A stretch of 64,000 nt of DNA from Cryptomeria japonica (GCF_030272615.1 NC_081414.1:3163501-3227500); one strand, 5' to 3'. Positions 34,003-46,608 are shown, counted from the first letter of the stretch. Notes: a model not told the origin generated them from the letters alone. Numbers and translations: made by a program.

Positions 34003-37000
34003 ATATCTTCTCTTCAAAAACTAATAGTGTATCAGGTGAGTTGACAAAGCTGTCTGCAAGTTTAATTATCTCATCCTATGCCTTGCTCATTTTCTTGTCA
34101 ATATCTACAATCAAAAAGTTTGTTTTACAGGTATCTTTATACAGATTTTTGTATTCTTTCAACAAATTACATAGTTCCGGTAGAAGTGTGTCAAAATCTT
34201 TGTTACACTTCTTTATTTCCTCATCAAAGAATTTTTGTTTTTCAATTTCTACCTTATCCTTCACTGACTCTTCCTTTATTTTCTCAATGTTTTCTGAGAT
34301 ATATTTACACAATGTATCCAATTGTTCTAAAGAATCTTTATTATCTATATTACAGTTGGGAGCTATTACCTTCAAAATTGGTATAGAATCATCAATTGCT
34401 TTGTAAGCCTGTGAGCTGCAGTCAGTTATTTTCTTGATAGAATCAAGTAATACCTCGATCACATTTGTTGATTTGAATGCTGATGATGATCCAACAATCT
34501 GAATACCGATGGAAGTAACCATGCTTGTATTGACCTCTGGTAGGTCAGTTTGTGTCTGCATTTCTTTAAGCACTGGTTTTCCTACTTCACTAGTTACCGG
34601 TGGCACTGTTTTCTTATGTACCTATTCCGGTTGATGTTGTTCTGGAGCCTTTAGCTCTGTTGGTTTCTCTGTATGTTGCATTGTCTAAGTCTGGGACTCA
34701 GTCTCTACCTTTTTCTCTATATCTTCTGACGGTTTCTCTGTTTCCCTTGCTACCAGAGGCTCATTAGCCATATCTGACTTATTAGTTGTATCTTTGTCTA
34801 CTATTATGTTGATCTTCTAAGTATCAACATTCACATTATATAGGACTTCAGAATTAGGATTGTTATCCCCTACATCCATATTCTCAGCTGCTGGTTGATC
34901 TTCAGTAGTTGTGATTTTCACCGGTGGGGGTAGGTTGTCTTTAACTTTGATGCTTGGTGGTCCACCAACTTTACCTTTCCCCTTGTCTCTATCTTTTTGA
35001 TATACCTTTATAGGTTTAGGGTTCCTGTACTTTTCTTGTTTTTCTTTTTCAACCAGGAATATATCCCATCCATCTTCTATTTCCTCTGTCACTTCATTAA
35101 CTCTTCCTGCCATTAGTGAAATATGTCAGTGTGCAGTAGAGAATACTGACCGGTTTGCTTGAGCAATCAAATCATCAATTTCTTTTGGAGAGTTTACCGG
35201 ATATACAGCAAGTAGCTTCTCAATTTTTATTTTCTTATGTAATTCTATCACTGCTTGCCTTTTGGCCTCAAGTCTTTTGAATAATTCATCAGGAATTTCA
35301 TTGACTACTTCCATCAGAAATTTCTTGTACATCTCTATATGCAATATAACACTGTTCTCAACTTGCTCTTTCTCATCAGCTGTTAGAGTGTCATAAATTT
35401 TCTCTATGTTCTTCAGTTTTCCTTCCTCTGTGATTTCATTTAGTAGTATATCAAGAGGGGCCAAGTTTCTGTTTGTCCTTTTCTTCTTCTTAGGTGTCAG
35501 TTTCTTCTTTGGTGTGGACTTTCTAACTGGAGATCTCACTGCTTGTTGCTTTTGCCTTGTTCTTCTAGGTGAAGGTGTGGTTGCCGGTGAGGGATCTCTT
35601 TTTCTTACAACTCTTTTAAAAGTTGTTGGCATGTCACCTTCCGAAGAAGTACCTACTGGTGATAGGTGAGTTTCAGGTTGTGGAGCTACCAACTCATCCT
35701 CCGTTATGCCGGTTTTCTTTAATACATCTTCCTTAATGGCTTTTGCTTGTCTGGATCCTTTCCTTACAAATGCCTCAACCTTCTTTACTCTTTTCTTTGA
35801 TTGTATTTGGCTTTCTATAGTCTTAGCACTACCAAATACTTCTTCCTTAGGTTCATTGGGGGCTTCCAGAAGTGCTTTAGCATATGTTTCAACTATGTGG
35901 TCATCTGTTTCATAGCCCATCTCGGTTACCCAAATTGTCCTTGGGATGACCGCTTCAATCCAGATTTCATCTTTCTTAATGACAAAGCATATATCATCTT
36001 TGTATTTGTCTACTATTTTCTGAGATAACCTTACTCTTTTCTTCATTTTGGTCTTTAATGCTTGAAAGAAGTCATTAATATTGTTTTCCTTGTTCTCACC
36101 CATGTTATTGAATAGTTCAGTCAATTGTTTTCCTAGCGGTATGTCATATCCAAGTTCTTTATAACCTATACCGGGAACCTATTTTGTTATGTGTAGCATT
36201 AGGCATACTAACAGATTTCCAAATCTGAAAGTTCCTTTCTTGTCCTTCTTGATCTTTCCAAGGTTGTCAATTAGTTCATCCTTTAACCATTCACATATGT
36301 CAATTTTTGCATTATCTGTTACCATATCATAAGCACTCTTAATGCATAAACTTGAAACTGAATTAAGTCTATTAGCATGAGTGGCTTTATAACCTAATAT
36401 CATACTGATGAATCTCACATTGATATCTTTTACATCATTAACCTTTAGAGACCTCTTGTCGAATGTTGCACCAGTTAGTTTTATAACTAGGTCATTGGGA
36501 ACCTTCTTGGTTTTATCTGGTCTCTTACTGGTGGTCGGTAACCCTGTGACAGCTTTCACAGCTTCCTTGGTGATCTTATGGATTGCATCTAACCAAAAAA
36601 ATTCTCCATGTACTCTGCTTAAAACTATCCTAATCACATCCTTAGGAAATTCAGGAATGCTAAGGATCTTTGTAAATCCTAGGGTCTCAATAATCTTGTG
36701 TTCATCTTTAACATTGCCGGTATTATCACATATCACAGTTTTATACATGGTTTTGATTTCCTCATCTCCTAACTCTTCAATGTTGCAGTGGATGTACATT
36801 CTGGGGTCTTTAGCATATCCAACTCCCTTAGGGATTTGAGAAAATGCACCTGAGGTATCATCCTTCTTTGCTATCTCGAGAACTAACTGAAATACGGGCC
36901 TAGGTCTTTTTATTACTTCAACAACAGTAGGGTTTGCTATGTATTCAATTGTAGAGGTGGATGCCTTGATTAAATACCTTTTACTGCCTTGGATGGATGA

Positions 37001-37035
37001 TTGCTTGGAGTGTGCTTGCTTCTTGCTCGAAATGC
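34003..37035 (-). pseudogene. E2 ORF2, N-terminal and middle parts
   Basis: Minus-strand frames at 36799-36179, 36124-35126, 35113-34817 and 34606-34076 are all in one register and open back to about 37035. Order: D-V-I-R-I-V-L-S-R-V-H-G near 36640; V-T-G-L-P near 36540; a R-F-G-N-L-L-V-C segment near 36210; K-K-R-V-R-L-S with K-Y-K-D-D-I-C-F near 36000; a basic/Pro linker (K-K-K-L-T-P-K-K-K-K near 35500); E-Q-V-E-N-S-V helices near 35360; and a C-terminal coiled coil. E3 ORF2 matches in the same order. Interruptions are nonsense codons only. The function is unknown. No transmembrane segment argues for an envelope-like protein. Confidence 0.65.
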
Positions 37036-37270
37036 CTTAGCTTGGAATCTTCGCGCTCTCTAAAAATTTGAAATCACAGTGAAATGAAATGGAGCTAAAA
37101 CCTTATTTTTATAATGTCTTTTCACCATCTACCACATTAATTGCATGTCAGTTAAGTATTCACTTAACATTGTTTGCCAGTAATAGATAATTTTCAACTT
37201 CTTATCTCTAACCGAGGAAATAATTAGCACATGTGTCATTAGATTGCCAAACCCTCAAGGAAATTTTTCT

Positions 37271-38470
37271 TCAATTAGATGAAGAACTTCCTGTCGGTGG
37301 AGCACTGCTCTGTCCTTCCGGTGAAGTATCACTTTGTCCTACCTGTGAAGCATTGGTTGGTTCTACCGGTGGAGAAGTATTCCCAATATTTAGATTAGCT
37401 TTTCTAATCCATTGTTTTGAGAATTCTTGCTTAACCTCCTCAACTTTTTCTTTACCTTTCAAGCTAGCACTTTTGTTGTTTACCGGTGTTCTTTTACTTC
37501 TACAAAATTTAGCAATATGCCCAATCTTGTTACATGCATAACAAGTTACATTATTCTTCTGAATAGCTTTCCCATAACCTATGTCGGTTTGTGTTCTGCA
37601 TTGATTTGATAAATTTCCAAATCTTCCACAAACATAACATCTCACATTCATTCTGCAGTTTTCAGAGTTGTGACCAACTTTGTTGCATTTTGAACATTGA
37701 CCGGTGGGTGTGTTGATATTCTGATAATTCCTAGATCTACATTCATTTTCTCTATGACCATACTTATTACAGTTAAAGCATTTTCCATTGAATTTATAAG
37801 CATTAGGTTGTCTTACCAGTTTGTTGTGATCCTGAGTATTTGCAGTATCGGAGTTGTCATCGACTTCAAAGCCAATTCCAGAAGTGTCACCTTTGGGTTT
37901 TTGATTCTTCAGCAAGGTACCAAGTTCCTTTGAGCTTTTCTTGAATTTTTCTTTATGTTGATTTGCAGTTTCCAGTTCTCTTTCCAAGATTTCTTTTTGT
38001 CTCATCAGTTCATTTGAGTCATTATGAGTGTGCATCAAATCTGTCTTCAACATGTCATTTTCATAGCTAAGTCTTGTGTTCTCATTTGCTGCATCACTTA
38101 GTCTTCTGGTCAATTCTTCTTCATTCTTCTTCCTGTCCTCAATCTCTTTGCAAAATCTCATAGTCATATCCTGCATTTCATTTGTTATTGTCATGATCTC
38201 TTGTTTCAACTTGCTTATCATATCATTAAGTGATTCATTTTCATCATTCTCATTTTGCAATTTTTCACAAAGTTCTCTTCTCTTATTTCTTGCAACAGTG
38301 AAATTTTCTTGAAGTGCCTGAATGATATCCTAAGCTGCCCTTAAATCATCTTCTAATTTGATATTTTTCAGTTTCTCTGCATCATAGTCTGTAAGAGCTC
38401 CTTCAAGTTGCTTCATCAAATTTTCTATCTTTACCGGTGTCAAGATCTTCCTCAAGTTGTTAGGCTTCTG
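37271..38470 (-). pseudogene. E2 gag-like protein with four zinc knuckles
   Basis: The 329-codon frame starting at 38260 is mostly coiled coil for its first 110 residues, then carries knuckles at residues 161-174, 189-202, 208-221 and 240-253. The third has Asn for His (C-G-R-F-G-N). A Pro/Ser tail ends at 37271. The same frame extends upstream past a TAG near 38331 to just after the primer-binding site, so little or no capsid N-terminal domain is present. Other copia gags here have one knuckle. It should bind element RNA; with no pol it fits a non-autonomous element that still makes Gag. Confidence 0.75.
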
Positions 38471-38485
38471 AAAATAGAGGACCAA

Positions 38486-38497
38486 GCTCTGATACCA
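38486..38497 (-). other. E2 primer-binding site
   Basis: The minus strand reads TGGTATCAGAGC, a perfect 12-base complement of the initiator tRNA-Met 3' end, two bases inside the 5' LTR. Confidence 0.95.
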
Positions 38498-38499
38498 AT

Positions 38500-39326
38500 T
38501 GTTAGGGGTCCCACAGATACTAAGAGGGGGGGGTGAATCAGTATCTAACCGGTAATAAGAATTTCTTAAGTTAAAACATGTAGAACATAATATAACAATG
38601 TACCGGTATGCAAGAAATAATGCAATAAATAGAATCAAGAACATCCACATGAAAAGTACACCATAACACAAGATGTTAACGAGGAAACCCGGTGTGGGAA
38701 AAACCTCGGTGGGATTTGTGACCCACAATATTCACTCACTGGCCAATAAGAGAATATTACTTACAATAAGGGCCTACACATGCAGGAAGGCCAACTGCCT
38801 AGAGCTCACTGCTCAATGGGAAGTCACACTGACTTACAATAAGGATTATACTAATCCAATGACTTGTACTACTTTACAATAGCATCTTCAATGCCAGATT
38901 CAGTACCGGCTCCTGCTCTGTTCTTTACATATACCCTTTGACCTATATTTCGCACATTAGGTTTGCCTAATATTTTCCTTAATGCTCTTTCCTCACTCCT
39001 ACAAATGTCTATTTATATATATAAGAGTCATTTTATATATAAGAGTCATTTTACAATTTGCCAAGTCGGCTTACAATAATAAACAAAATATTATATAACA
39101 AAAATCATGTCGGCTTCTATGCCGGTATACTTGTTTTCTTCTGTGCCGGTGTCGGTGTCTTGAGTGTCCGTGTAGAGTGTGATCTGCTGATGCCGGTGCA
39201 CTATGTTGCCAATGTAATGCTTTGCTGGTATAATGTCTTGTCGGTGCCATAGGATTGCAAGGTTGCCATCAATGACAAAACCTTCAATCACATACAATGT
39301 CTCATTGGAGTGTGCATATGCCAACA
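38500..39326 (-). repeat. E2 5' LTR (827 bp)
   Basis: Matches 20039-20856 from TGTTAGGGGTCCCAC to ATATGCCAACA. An 18-bp duplication around TATATATAAGAGTCATTT (about 39011-39052) accounts for most of the length difference. AGCTT follows at 39327-39331. Confidence 0.93.
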
Positions 39327-40440
39327 AGCTTATCATCCACATACCTTGGCAACCTATAAGGATAGCCATCAAATCTTCCTACTTGAAGGTAGGTGAATTT
39401 TGGAAATTGAATGAAGTAACTTTCCTACTTCTTTATCAATGTTGTTGCTTCTTTCGATATTTTGATAGTTGTATTCCCTTGAAGTAGCCTCACTGCAAGC
39501 ATTGTAAAGGCATCATTCACTCATCTAAAATGCATGAAACTCTCTTCCAACTACAACTGCTTGTAGTAGTTGTAGATCTATGTCTCTTGACTCAGAACAC
39601 CAGTTGTACTCAAACCTGGCCATGACCTTAAATTGGCGATTGCATATATCAAATAGGAAGACATGTGAAAGCGGTGACTCGTCTTGAAATGGATCAACTA
39701 ATTATGTATGCAATCACTAATAAGATGACCCCAATCAATGAATTGTTTTCCGACTGATAAGATTGTGATGAAAAGGTACATCCACATTTCGAATTTCGTA
39801 GAATCAGGGCTGCCTATTACTTTGTGGAGTAGAACTATAAGATGAAAGATCCCTTTAATAAAAAGAGAGCGGTGAAGCATCTTGGGAAGCTAAGATTGTC
39901 CTCCTCGAGATGTCATCATCCATTCTTTTGCTAAATTATTCAGGCATTTACTCCTGTTATCACTGAAATACTTGTAAGCCTTTTGTTTATCAATGTAAGT
40001 GAATTTCTCCTTGTATGGCAATCGGAGAATGATGGCGATGGAAATTCCATCTAGCTTAGCCATCAGGCGCCCATCAACAATTCTAATTTCTCTGGCATCG
40101 GGATTATATCCTCTTGCACATTCTACCATCAATTCTGGACATTTCACCATTATGGGAAAATAAGCTGCATCAACCAACCCACTGTCAGCTATCCTACAGG
40201 ACAATTTCGACCTATCTCCTTCTATCAATGATTTTTGGATATCCTGCAGGTTAATTTGCCCTATTTTGGTGTCAAGAACCTCAAGAAGCATATTGTCGAT
40301 CATTGGAGCATATTCATAGTCTTGTGCTTCATGATATTGCTTTCACAAGTTTTCCACTGATGTAGCTGGAGCTTTGACTTTGAGGTGTTTTTGAAATAAT
40401 TCTCTACGACTTATGGAGGCATGGCAACCACTTTGAAAAT
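39327..40440 (-). pseudogene. Family X copy a, N-terminal part
   Basis: The minus strand encodes C-P-E-L-M-V-E-C near 40130, an I-S-I-A-I-I-L-R-L-P motif, R-G-G near 39900, a G-K-Q-F-I-D-W-G-H segment near 39740 and R-Y-V-D-D-K-L up to the E2 junction. Each has a counterpart in the same order in X-b (22565-23349 and 30979). Nonsense codons lie near 39888, 39698 and 40348, with probable frame changes between 39400 and 39690. The upstream start is unclear. Confidence 0.6.
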
Positions 40441-42294
40441 TCTGACAACTTTATTTCTTTGAAGAGTTCCTATAATCAATACAATGAATTCAGTTTTTGC
40501 ATAAACCCTATCTTGGCATATGTCATGTATTCGGCCTTCACACTTGCTACCTAACTGTAGGAACTTGAAATTTTCAAAACATCTTTAACAGTCCTTTTTC
40601 AGCTGCAGAAACAGATCCAGAGTTTCTAAAACCCTTTTCGACAAATATTTTTGAATGCAACAAACAAATTTAACTATTATTACATTCGAAAAGATAACAC
40701 TTCTTTGTGGCGTTCAATAAACCAGTACGTCGATGTCTTGCCAATCAAACTGTTCAGGCGCTTTATTTCTATGACCAACCCATATTCATACATGATCTTC
40801 AGACACCAAGAAAACTTCTATAGTTTGATCTCACCTCTTGATGATATGTCTCAAGGCGCCTTCAAAACAACCACTATTTATTTATGCCCATCGATCAACT
40901 ATGCTGCAAATCGATTTGAAGTATGCACAATCCTTTTTCACTTCTCTTATCATTCCATTCTATCCTTCAAGTGACATCTTTTTGAGGTATTTTGTCAAGC
41001 AGTTCATGTGCCTTGTCAATACTTCACATTTCGTGTGCATTTCAACCTATGTATTTTGTGCATTCTTGTGAGACCACATTTCTTCGAAGCATTCTATCAT
41101 AGGTTCAAGCTGCTTGGCTATGATTCCATATTTGCATGCACGTTTACCAGGCCTTTCCAATTATAGTATTTGGTTGTGAAGACGTGAAGAGCCCTGGGAA
41201 ATAGTTGGAAAATGCGGTTTTACTCCTGCAAATTGCATTTGTTTGAAAGTTTCGAAAGCTTTTCAACATCTCCATTTTGCGCAGTCAATATTCTAGGAAA
41301 ACATATTATCCTGAGTCAATTTTTCTTTGTATCGAGAAGCTTTAGCATCGGCATAAGTTGTTTGGTATTAGAAAGAACCAAATAGATGAGCTTTGAAGCA
41401 GTCTGAGAGTTAGTTATAAAAACTAATTTTGCATTAATGATTTTCCTATCATGGGCTACGTGCTAAATTATCCATGCCAAATGGAACTCAAACAGGTTAT
41501 TATGAATGAGACGTTACTGGATTTACCTAAGTTACAAAAAGGAAATGGAAATCAAGTGTATCGGCTTCTTCATCAACTTGGCCAGCTTACCGATGTGATG
41601 GAGATGAGAATAACACTTGGCAAACTTGGTAAGTTATGAATATTTAAAACACCGATTTGTATTGACGTGAAATCGGTAACTTGGGAGTCTTTTGCAAAAC
41701 ACCAAATCCATTATTGCTTTGTTGATAGAAGAATCAATGATTTTTGACGATATAACAAGTGATATAACATTCACTTGTTATCGGTAACTAGAGGATGTAT
41801 GATTTGTAGTTACCGATATGTTTACCTTGAATTATTTATTTCCACCTTGTTCATGTTCGCATCTTATCATCATCAGCATTGATGAATATTCAAACTCTTT
41901 GAATGTACCAAGAAGATATCTTAGCTTTGCCATCATTCTCGCTTTCTTATAGATAAACATGTTAGTATAGTCAATCAAGCTACTTAACAATGGAACGAAG
42001 GATCTTAAGATACAGCGTTGCCATGAGAATATTACAACAACTTTGAGAATTTTTCACTTATGATTTATGATTTGGTGCCAAAAATATCTTGAATCAATGC
42101 ATGATGGACGCTCCTCAAGAATTTGTGAGATAAACCTCTTGACCTATCAAATGAAAAAAAAAACATAAATGTATCTTTTGATCATAATTGCTACCAACGT
42201 CAAGGTGTTTGACGCAAAACTTTCGCAACTTTTCAATTTTCGAAAGTAGGGTTAACACGTTGGTAATTATATTAATTAATATTAATAATTGTTC
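40441..42294. other. No gene seen
   Basis: AT-rich DNA with only short frames lacking motifs on either strand. It should include the 5' flank of X-a. No LTR, primer site or TIR was recognised. The word AACTTGGGAGTC and nearby ATCGGTAACT repeats (41670-41810) hint at a decayed repeat. Confidence 0.5.
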
Positions 42295-42431
42295 TACATA
42301 CATACATACATACATATATATACATATACATACATATATATACATATATATATACATATATGTATATATATACATACATGTATACATATATGTATATATA
42401 TACATACATGTATACATATATATATATAGAT
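42295..42431. repeat. TA/CATA microsatellite
   Basis: Alternating ATAC and TATA words. A 30-bp unit containing TATATATACATACATGTA occurs twice (about 42360-42420). The Tyr/Met/Ile-rich frames over it are artefacts. Confidence 0.93.
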
Positions 42432-42498
42432 AAGATTAAAGAGGGGTCATGACATAATTACACACCACTTAAGCTTATTTAGGGAACCACAAAGGAGT

Positions 42499-42923
42499 TG
42501 TTGGAGCATTTCCACTTTATGTTGCGGCCCCAGCTTTAGTACTTTTATCACATTATCATATCCACCTTTTGTGGTTGCACTTTTACACCTTTAGTGCCAT
42601 TATCACACTACCACTTTTCCACTTCAGGAGGGATGCTAGGTTGTCACTTTTTGTCTCATGTCATAAGATTCTGACACTTGTCATAATTGTCATAATCTGA
42701 TGCACTCTTATGTTCTCACCTTAGCTATATAACCAAGGGGGTCTCCTATGTAATAATAATCTTGTTGATCATTATTAGATTCTATTGCATCGTTGATGAG
42801 AATATAATTTATTCTTGTCACTTTTATTCTCTCTTGTTATTGTGCTTTCCATTAGGCCTCTAGATCTTGGGCATCTACCTTCATAGCCAATTCTTATAAG
42901 GAGCACCCACCTAAACCCTAACA
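42499..42923 (+). repeat. LTR-like unit, possibly a solo LTR
   Basis: Starts TGTTGGAGCATTTCC and ends CCCTAACA, the TGTTG..AACA ends usual for copia LTRs. It contains GCTATATAACC (about 42725) as a TATA box and pyrimidine-rich sequence after it, and is preceded by AAAGGAGT. No target duplication or partner LTR was found. Confidence 0.4.
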
Positions 42924-45344
42924 TGACCCAAATCAATGAAATTGAAGTCTAGTTTAATGCTCATTATAATTTAGTAATGAGGATTATGTGCTTGATTCTC
43001 ATGTGGATAATTAAGATTTTATAAATGAGGCGGTTAGTTTGATTAATCTTAAGAATCCACCACAACTAGTGGATATGTTTTGAGATATGGTAGAAAGTAA
43101 ATCATATGATATAAAGCTTTACAAGATTCTAGATGTCGTTGCCTTGAAAATTCCTTGTATTTTCATGTCTGCTATGGTAAAATTTTGGCCAATCTACTTA
43201 AACCCTAAAACCCTTTGAGCTCTTTAGATGTGTTCATACCTTATATTTTGTCATTGACTGCCTTGAGCCAGTTCCTTGTCTTTTAAGTCATAATTCGAGC
43301 CTATGAATGTCATGTTTTAATTGGCCCCATTGGCCTAGACATTTTATCCATTTAGAGGAAAGGAAGTTTTATCTTTTCTTAAGTCCATCACCTTTATTCT
43401 TAAGTTATAAAATTTGCACATGCAAAACAAGATCACTTAAGTCTTTAGAACCCCCGTAGGCGGGTGGGGAGTCCCCTTCCCATCCTATTATTATTAATTT
43501 ATTATGGCATAGTTTTGAGTGTGAGAATTTATGGGGAGGTGAGATATTAACTTAACTATCCATCTAGAGTGAACATTGATTTATGGGCAATGGCATTATG
43601 GGCAATTGTCAGAGAAATTTGTAGTCGGTTAGATCCTCTCAAGTGATTCAACCTCATAATTTCAAGGCAAGGTTATAAGATTTAAGGATTGTTCCTGAAA
43701 TAGAATGGTAAGCCTGGCTTTTTTTATACATTTGACATCTATAAAATCAATTTAATTCTCATACACACATCACCACAAAATGTTAGTACCTAGTTAGTCC
43801 AAAAAATATATAACTTACATGTATAGATACAACCATGTTGTAAATTAAAATGAAGTCATCTAATCCATAACCTTCAATTACTTGACAATTGCACTAGTTG
43901 ACGATTAAAATATTAAGTCCACATCCTAATCATTAAGTCTATAAAAACACTCAAAATTATATAAAATATGATTATAGTCTTAATATTAAGATTCCACTTT
44001 ATTCAAATTACATTGAAACATTAAACGTTTATCATTATATATGTAGCATCGTAAATTGTATCCACATACAATTTCATCCTCGCTTAGACCTCACCTTGGT
44101 GCTTCAACTTTTGATGCTTGATGCCCATTCTAATTCTGCTCACACCATCCACAATACCACATTTTCATCTCCTTCTCTGCCTTTTCTCCAAGCTCGAGTC
44201 CTGATTGATAGGACTAGGGCACCCAACACCTTAGTCCTCTCAATTAGAGCCCATTTTTTGTCCCCATAATGGTCATCTCAGATGAGTAGGAAATTTGATC
44301 TCGTGTCGGCCTACTCTAAAAATTCAATTAATTTTCAAGTAGTCAAGTATAAAAGAGGGTCTACCCCTCTCATTTGAAACCTAATCCTCTAAGTCATTTG
44401 AATTACACTCTAGCAAATTCAAGTGAGCAAGCAATCAGTCATTCATCAAGCATTGAAGCAAAAGTGAACTCAAGTTTATGCATTCAAGAAGGTATCCATG
44501 ATCAACTTTCTTTGAAGACATTCTACATGAAACCCTAAAACCTTTGTATGAGGATCAAACACAACTTAATCAAGGTATATTTCAATTACAAACATTTTTA
44601 CTTCCGAAAGCATTTAGCAATAATTTCCATTTAGATTCCTATTTCAATTTCAAGGTTAATTCCTAAATTAAGTCAAACCCCTATCCACAACATCTTTCCC
44701 TCTGTGTGTGTAGGAAACAGGTTTAGGAACTGTACACGGGGATTCAAACAGAGTCGACAACGATGAACAAGTTCAACTTTTGATGGAGCAAAATTTAGAG
44801 GACCAAGGTGAATTTGTACTACTTGGTCCCAATAAATCAGGTCAAACTTTTGGAAATAGGTTCTAAATATATTCTTTTACCCAGATCTTAGTTTGTGGCT
44901 CGTGGGATATCTGCAACAGTCTGTTTTGGCAGTTCACTTCAGTTATTCGTTGTTTTACCCTAATTTCACAATTACCTTCCAATTTTAACTAAGAAAGAGG
45001 GTAACAAATCCTAACCAGTGAATCTAATAAGAATTTCCACCCATTCCATATTGGGATTGTGGATAGATCTATTAGATTCATCTCTCTTTCAATGTATTGG
45101 AATAGTTTAGCTTGTTAGTGGTTTTATTATCTTAATTGAAACCCTAAGTCCAAATTTTCCCTAACATAATCTGTAGGCACAAAATTTACAAATTACTCAC
45201 TTATATTATTGAATTTCTAGCTTTATTCTCTATAACAAATTGATATCTTGCCATTATTTCTTACGATGAATGAATATCCTTAAATTTGGAACAGAAGATA
45301 TTTGACTCAATTAAATTGTTCATTCATCGAGATTTCATTTTATG
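42924..45344. other. No gene seen between the LTR-like unit and the ABC relic
   Basis: Only short frames. The part at 44350-44760 has features of a retroelement leader (dense CAAGCA-like words, then GGAAACAGGTTTAGG at 44713), but no LTR ends or coding domains follow. The last kilobase is the 3' flank of the minus-strand ABC transporter relic. Confidence 0.45.
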
Positions 45345-46490
45345 GGGCTCGACCATCCAGTGTACTTCTCTACAAGCTTCATAAAAAATGAACTCTGTTG
45401 GAGAAGTTAAGATGGAGAATCATATTCCACAATTCTGCCTGCACAACCCCTAGATGTTTAGTTTTGCTTTCTGATATTAACTGAACAAAAGGAAAATCAA
45501 AATGACAGAAGTAAGCAGTAGTAAGTTGTCTGAAAAGACTCAGCATACCTCCATCGAGCACAAGAACCAAGTCAGCGTCCATTATAGTGAAGATTCGATG
45601 TGCTGTGGTAATAACTGTGCATTCAGCATGCTCTCTACGAACTGTGGCATGAATAAGAAAATCTGTTTCAGTGTCTATTGAAGCTGTAGCTTCATCCAGC
45701 AACAGTATACGAGTTTTCTTAAGAAGAACCCTTCCTAAACACATAAGCTGTCGTTGATCCATACTCCAGTTTTCTCCATTCTCACTCACTATTAGCATAG
45801 AAAGAATCAGATTGCATTAATGTCCATGAATAACCAAGGTAGCTTTATGTAGAAGCCAGTAAATTCTAATGGTTATGGAGAGTCTTGAAAGGATTTCAAC
45901 ATCAAGGATAAAAAGGGTAGATCTGTATCTAAATCTAGGAAGCAAAAGAACCCAATAACCGTCAACAACAATTGTATTGGGCATATTAGAATTTGGAGGA
46001 CTCACCCTTTGAATTTAATTTTCCTTCCTATGCATGGACAGCTCTTTCAAGTTGACATTTTCTCAAAGCTTGTAAAGAAGAGAAAACAATCTTTCTATGA
46101 AACATATATACAAAAGAATACAAAAGAAAAAGAGTCTAATTTTGGGTTTTATGTTATTGCGCAATGAAACTCCACAAAACGAACCTCCCAAAATTCAGTG
46201 TCAGAGTGGTCTTCAAGGGGGTCTAGATTAACCCATATGGATCCCTTGAACATTACTGGATCCTGAGGAATTATACTTATCCTGGACCGGAGATCGTGCA
46301 GGCCCACTTTTGTGATATCAAGACCATCAATCATACTATTTCCCCGTGCAGGTTCTACAATGCGAAACAGGGCTTGGATGAGAGTAGATTTGCCGCTACC
46401 AGTACGACCCACAATCCCCACCTTTTTCCCACCTGGAAATATATATGTAATGCCTTTTAAGATGATTGGTAGATGTGCCCCATAGCGGAC
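45345..46490 (-). pseudogene. ABCC relic: NBD2 exons
   Basis: Exon 46490-46185 encodes V-R-Y-G-A-H-L-P, Walker [10 protein letters not shown] and I-P-Q-D-P-V-M-F. Exon 46069-46006 encodes L-R-K-C-Q-L, with TAG inside and an acceptor that appears moved one base (ACAAG|CTTTG for ACAG|GCTTTG). Exon 45788-45549 has E-N-G-E-N-W-S, signature M-D-Q-R-Q-L, Walker [11 protein letters not shown] with the catalytic Glu kept, and A-H-R-I. The last exon, 45438-45345, encodes E-Y-D-S-P-S, a TAA, then F-F-M-K-L-V and the terminal TGA. The conserved C-terminus shows that the gene end is here. Confidence 0.87.
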
Positions 46491-46608
46491 CTGCATTTAT
46501 TCGTCTAGGAGTTAACCTAAATGGATGAAGTGCATAAATCAAAATTGAAATTCTAAGTAGGTCAATGGAACTCGAGTGCATAGCCAGGAGTGATATGTAA
46601 AGCTTTGC

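Larger units (their letters stand above)
20039..39326 (-). mobile_element. E2: non-autonomous LTR element with gag and ORF2, containing nested insertions
   Basis: Minus-strand LTR element inserted in X-a. In element order: 5' LTR (39326-38500), perfect primer-binding site (38497-38486), gag with four zinc knuckles (38470-37271), ORF2 (37035-34003 continuing at 21540-21089), polypurine tracts (21045-20857) and 3' LTR (20856-20039). No protease, integrase, RT or RNase H is present. About 12.4 kb of foreign DNA (X-b with E1 inside) interrupts ORF2; without it E2 is about 6.8 kb. The two LTRs differ at about 5% of positions by eye. Confidence 0.88.

Noticed and set aside
36124-37035. ORF2 as an envelope-like protein
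   Set aside because: No signal peptide, transmembrane segment or glycosylation pattern stands out; basic linker and coiled coil point to an internal protein.
38486-38497. tRNA gene suggested by tRNA-Met complement sequences
   Set aside because: Only the 12-base primer-binding sites are present, next to LTRs; no tRNA fold around them.
42115-42433. Tyr/Met/Ile-rich frames
   Set aside because: Pure microsatellite translation.
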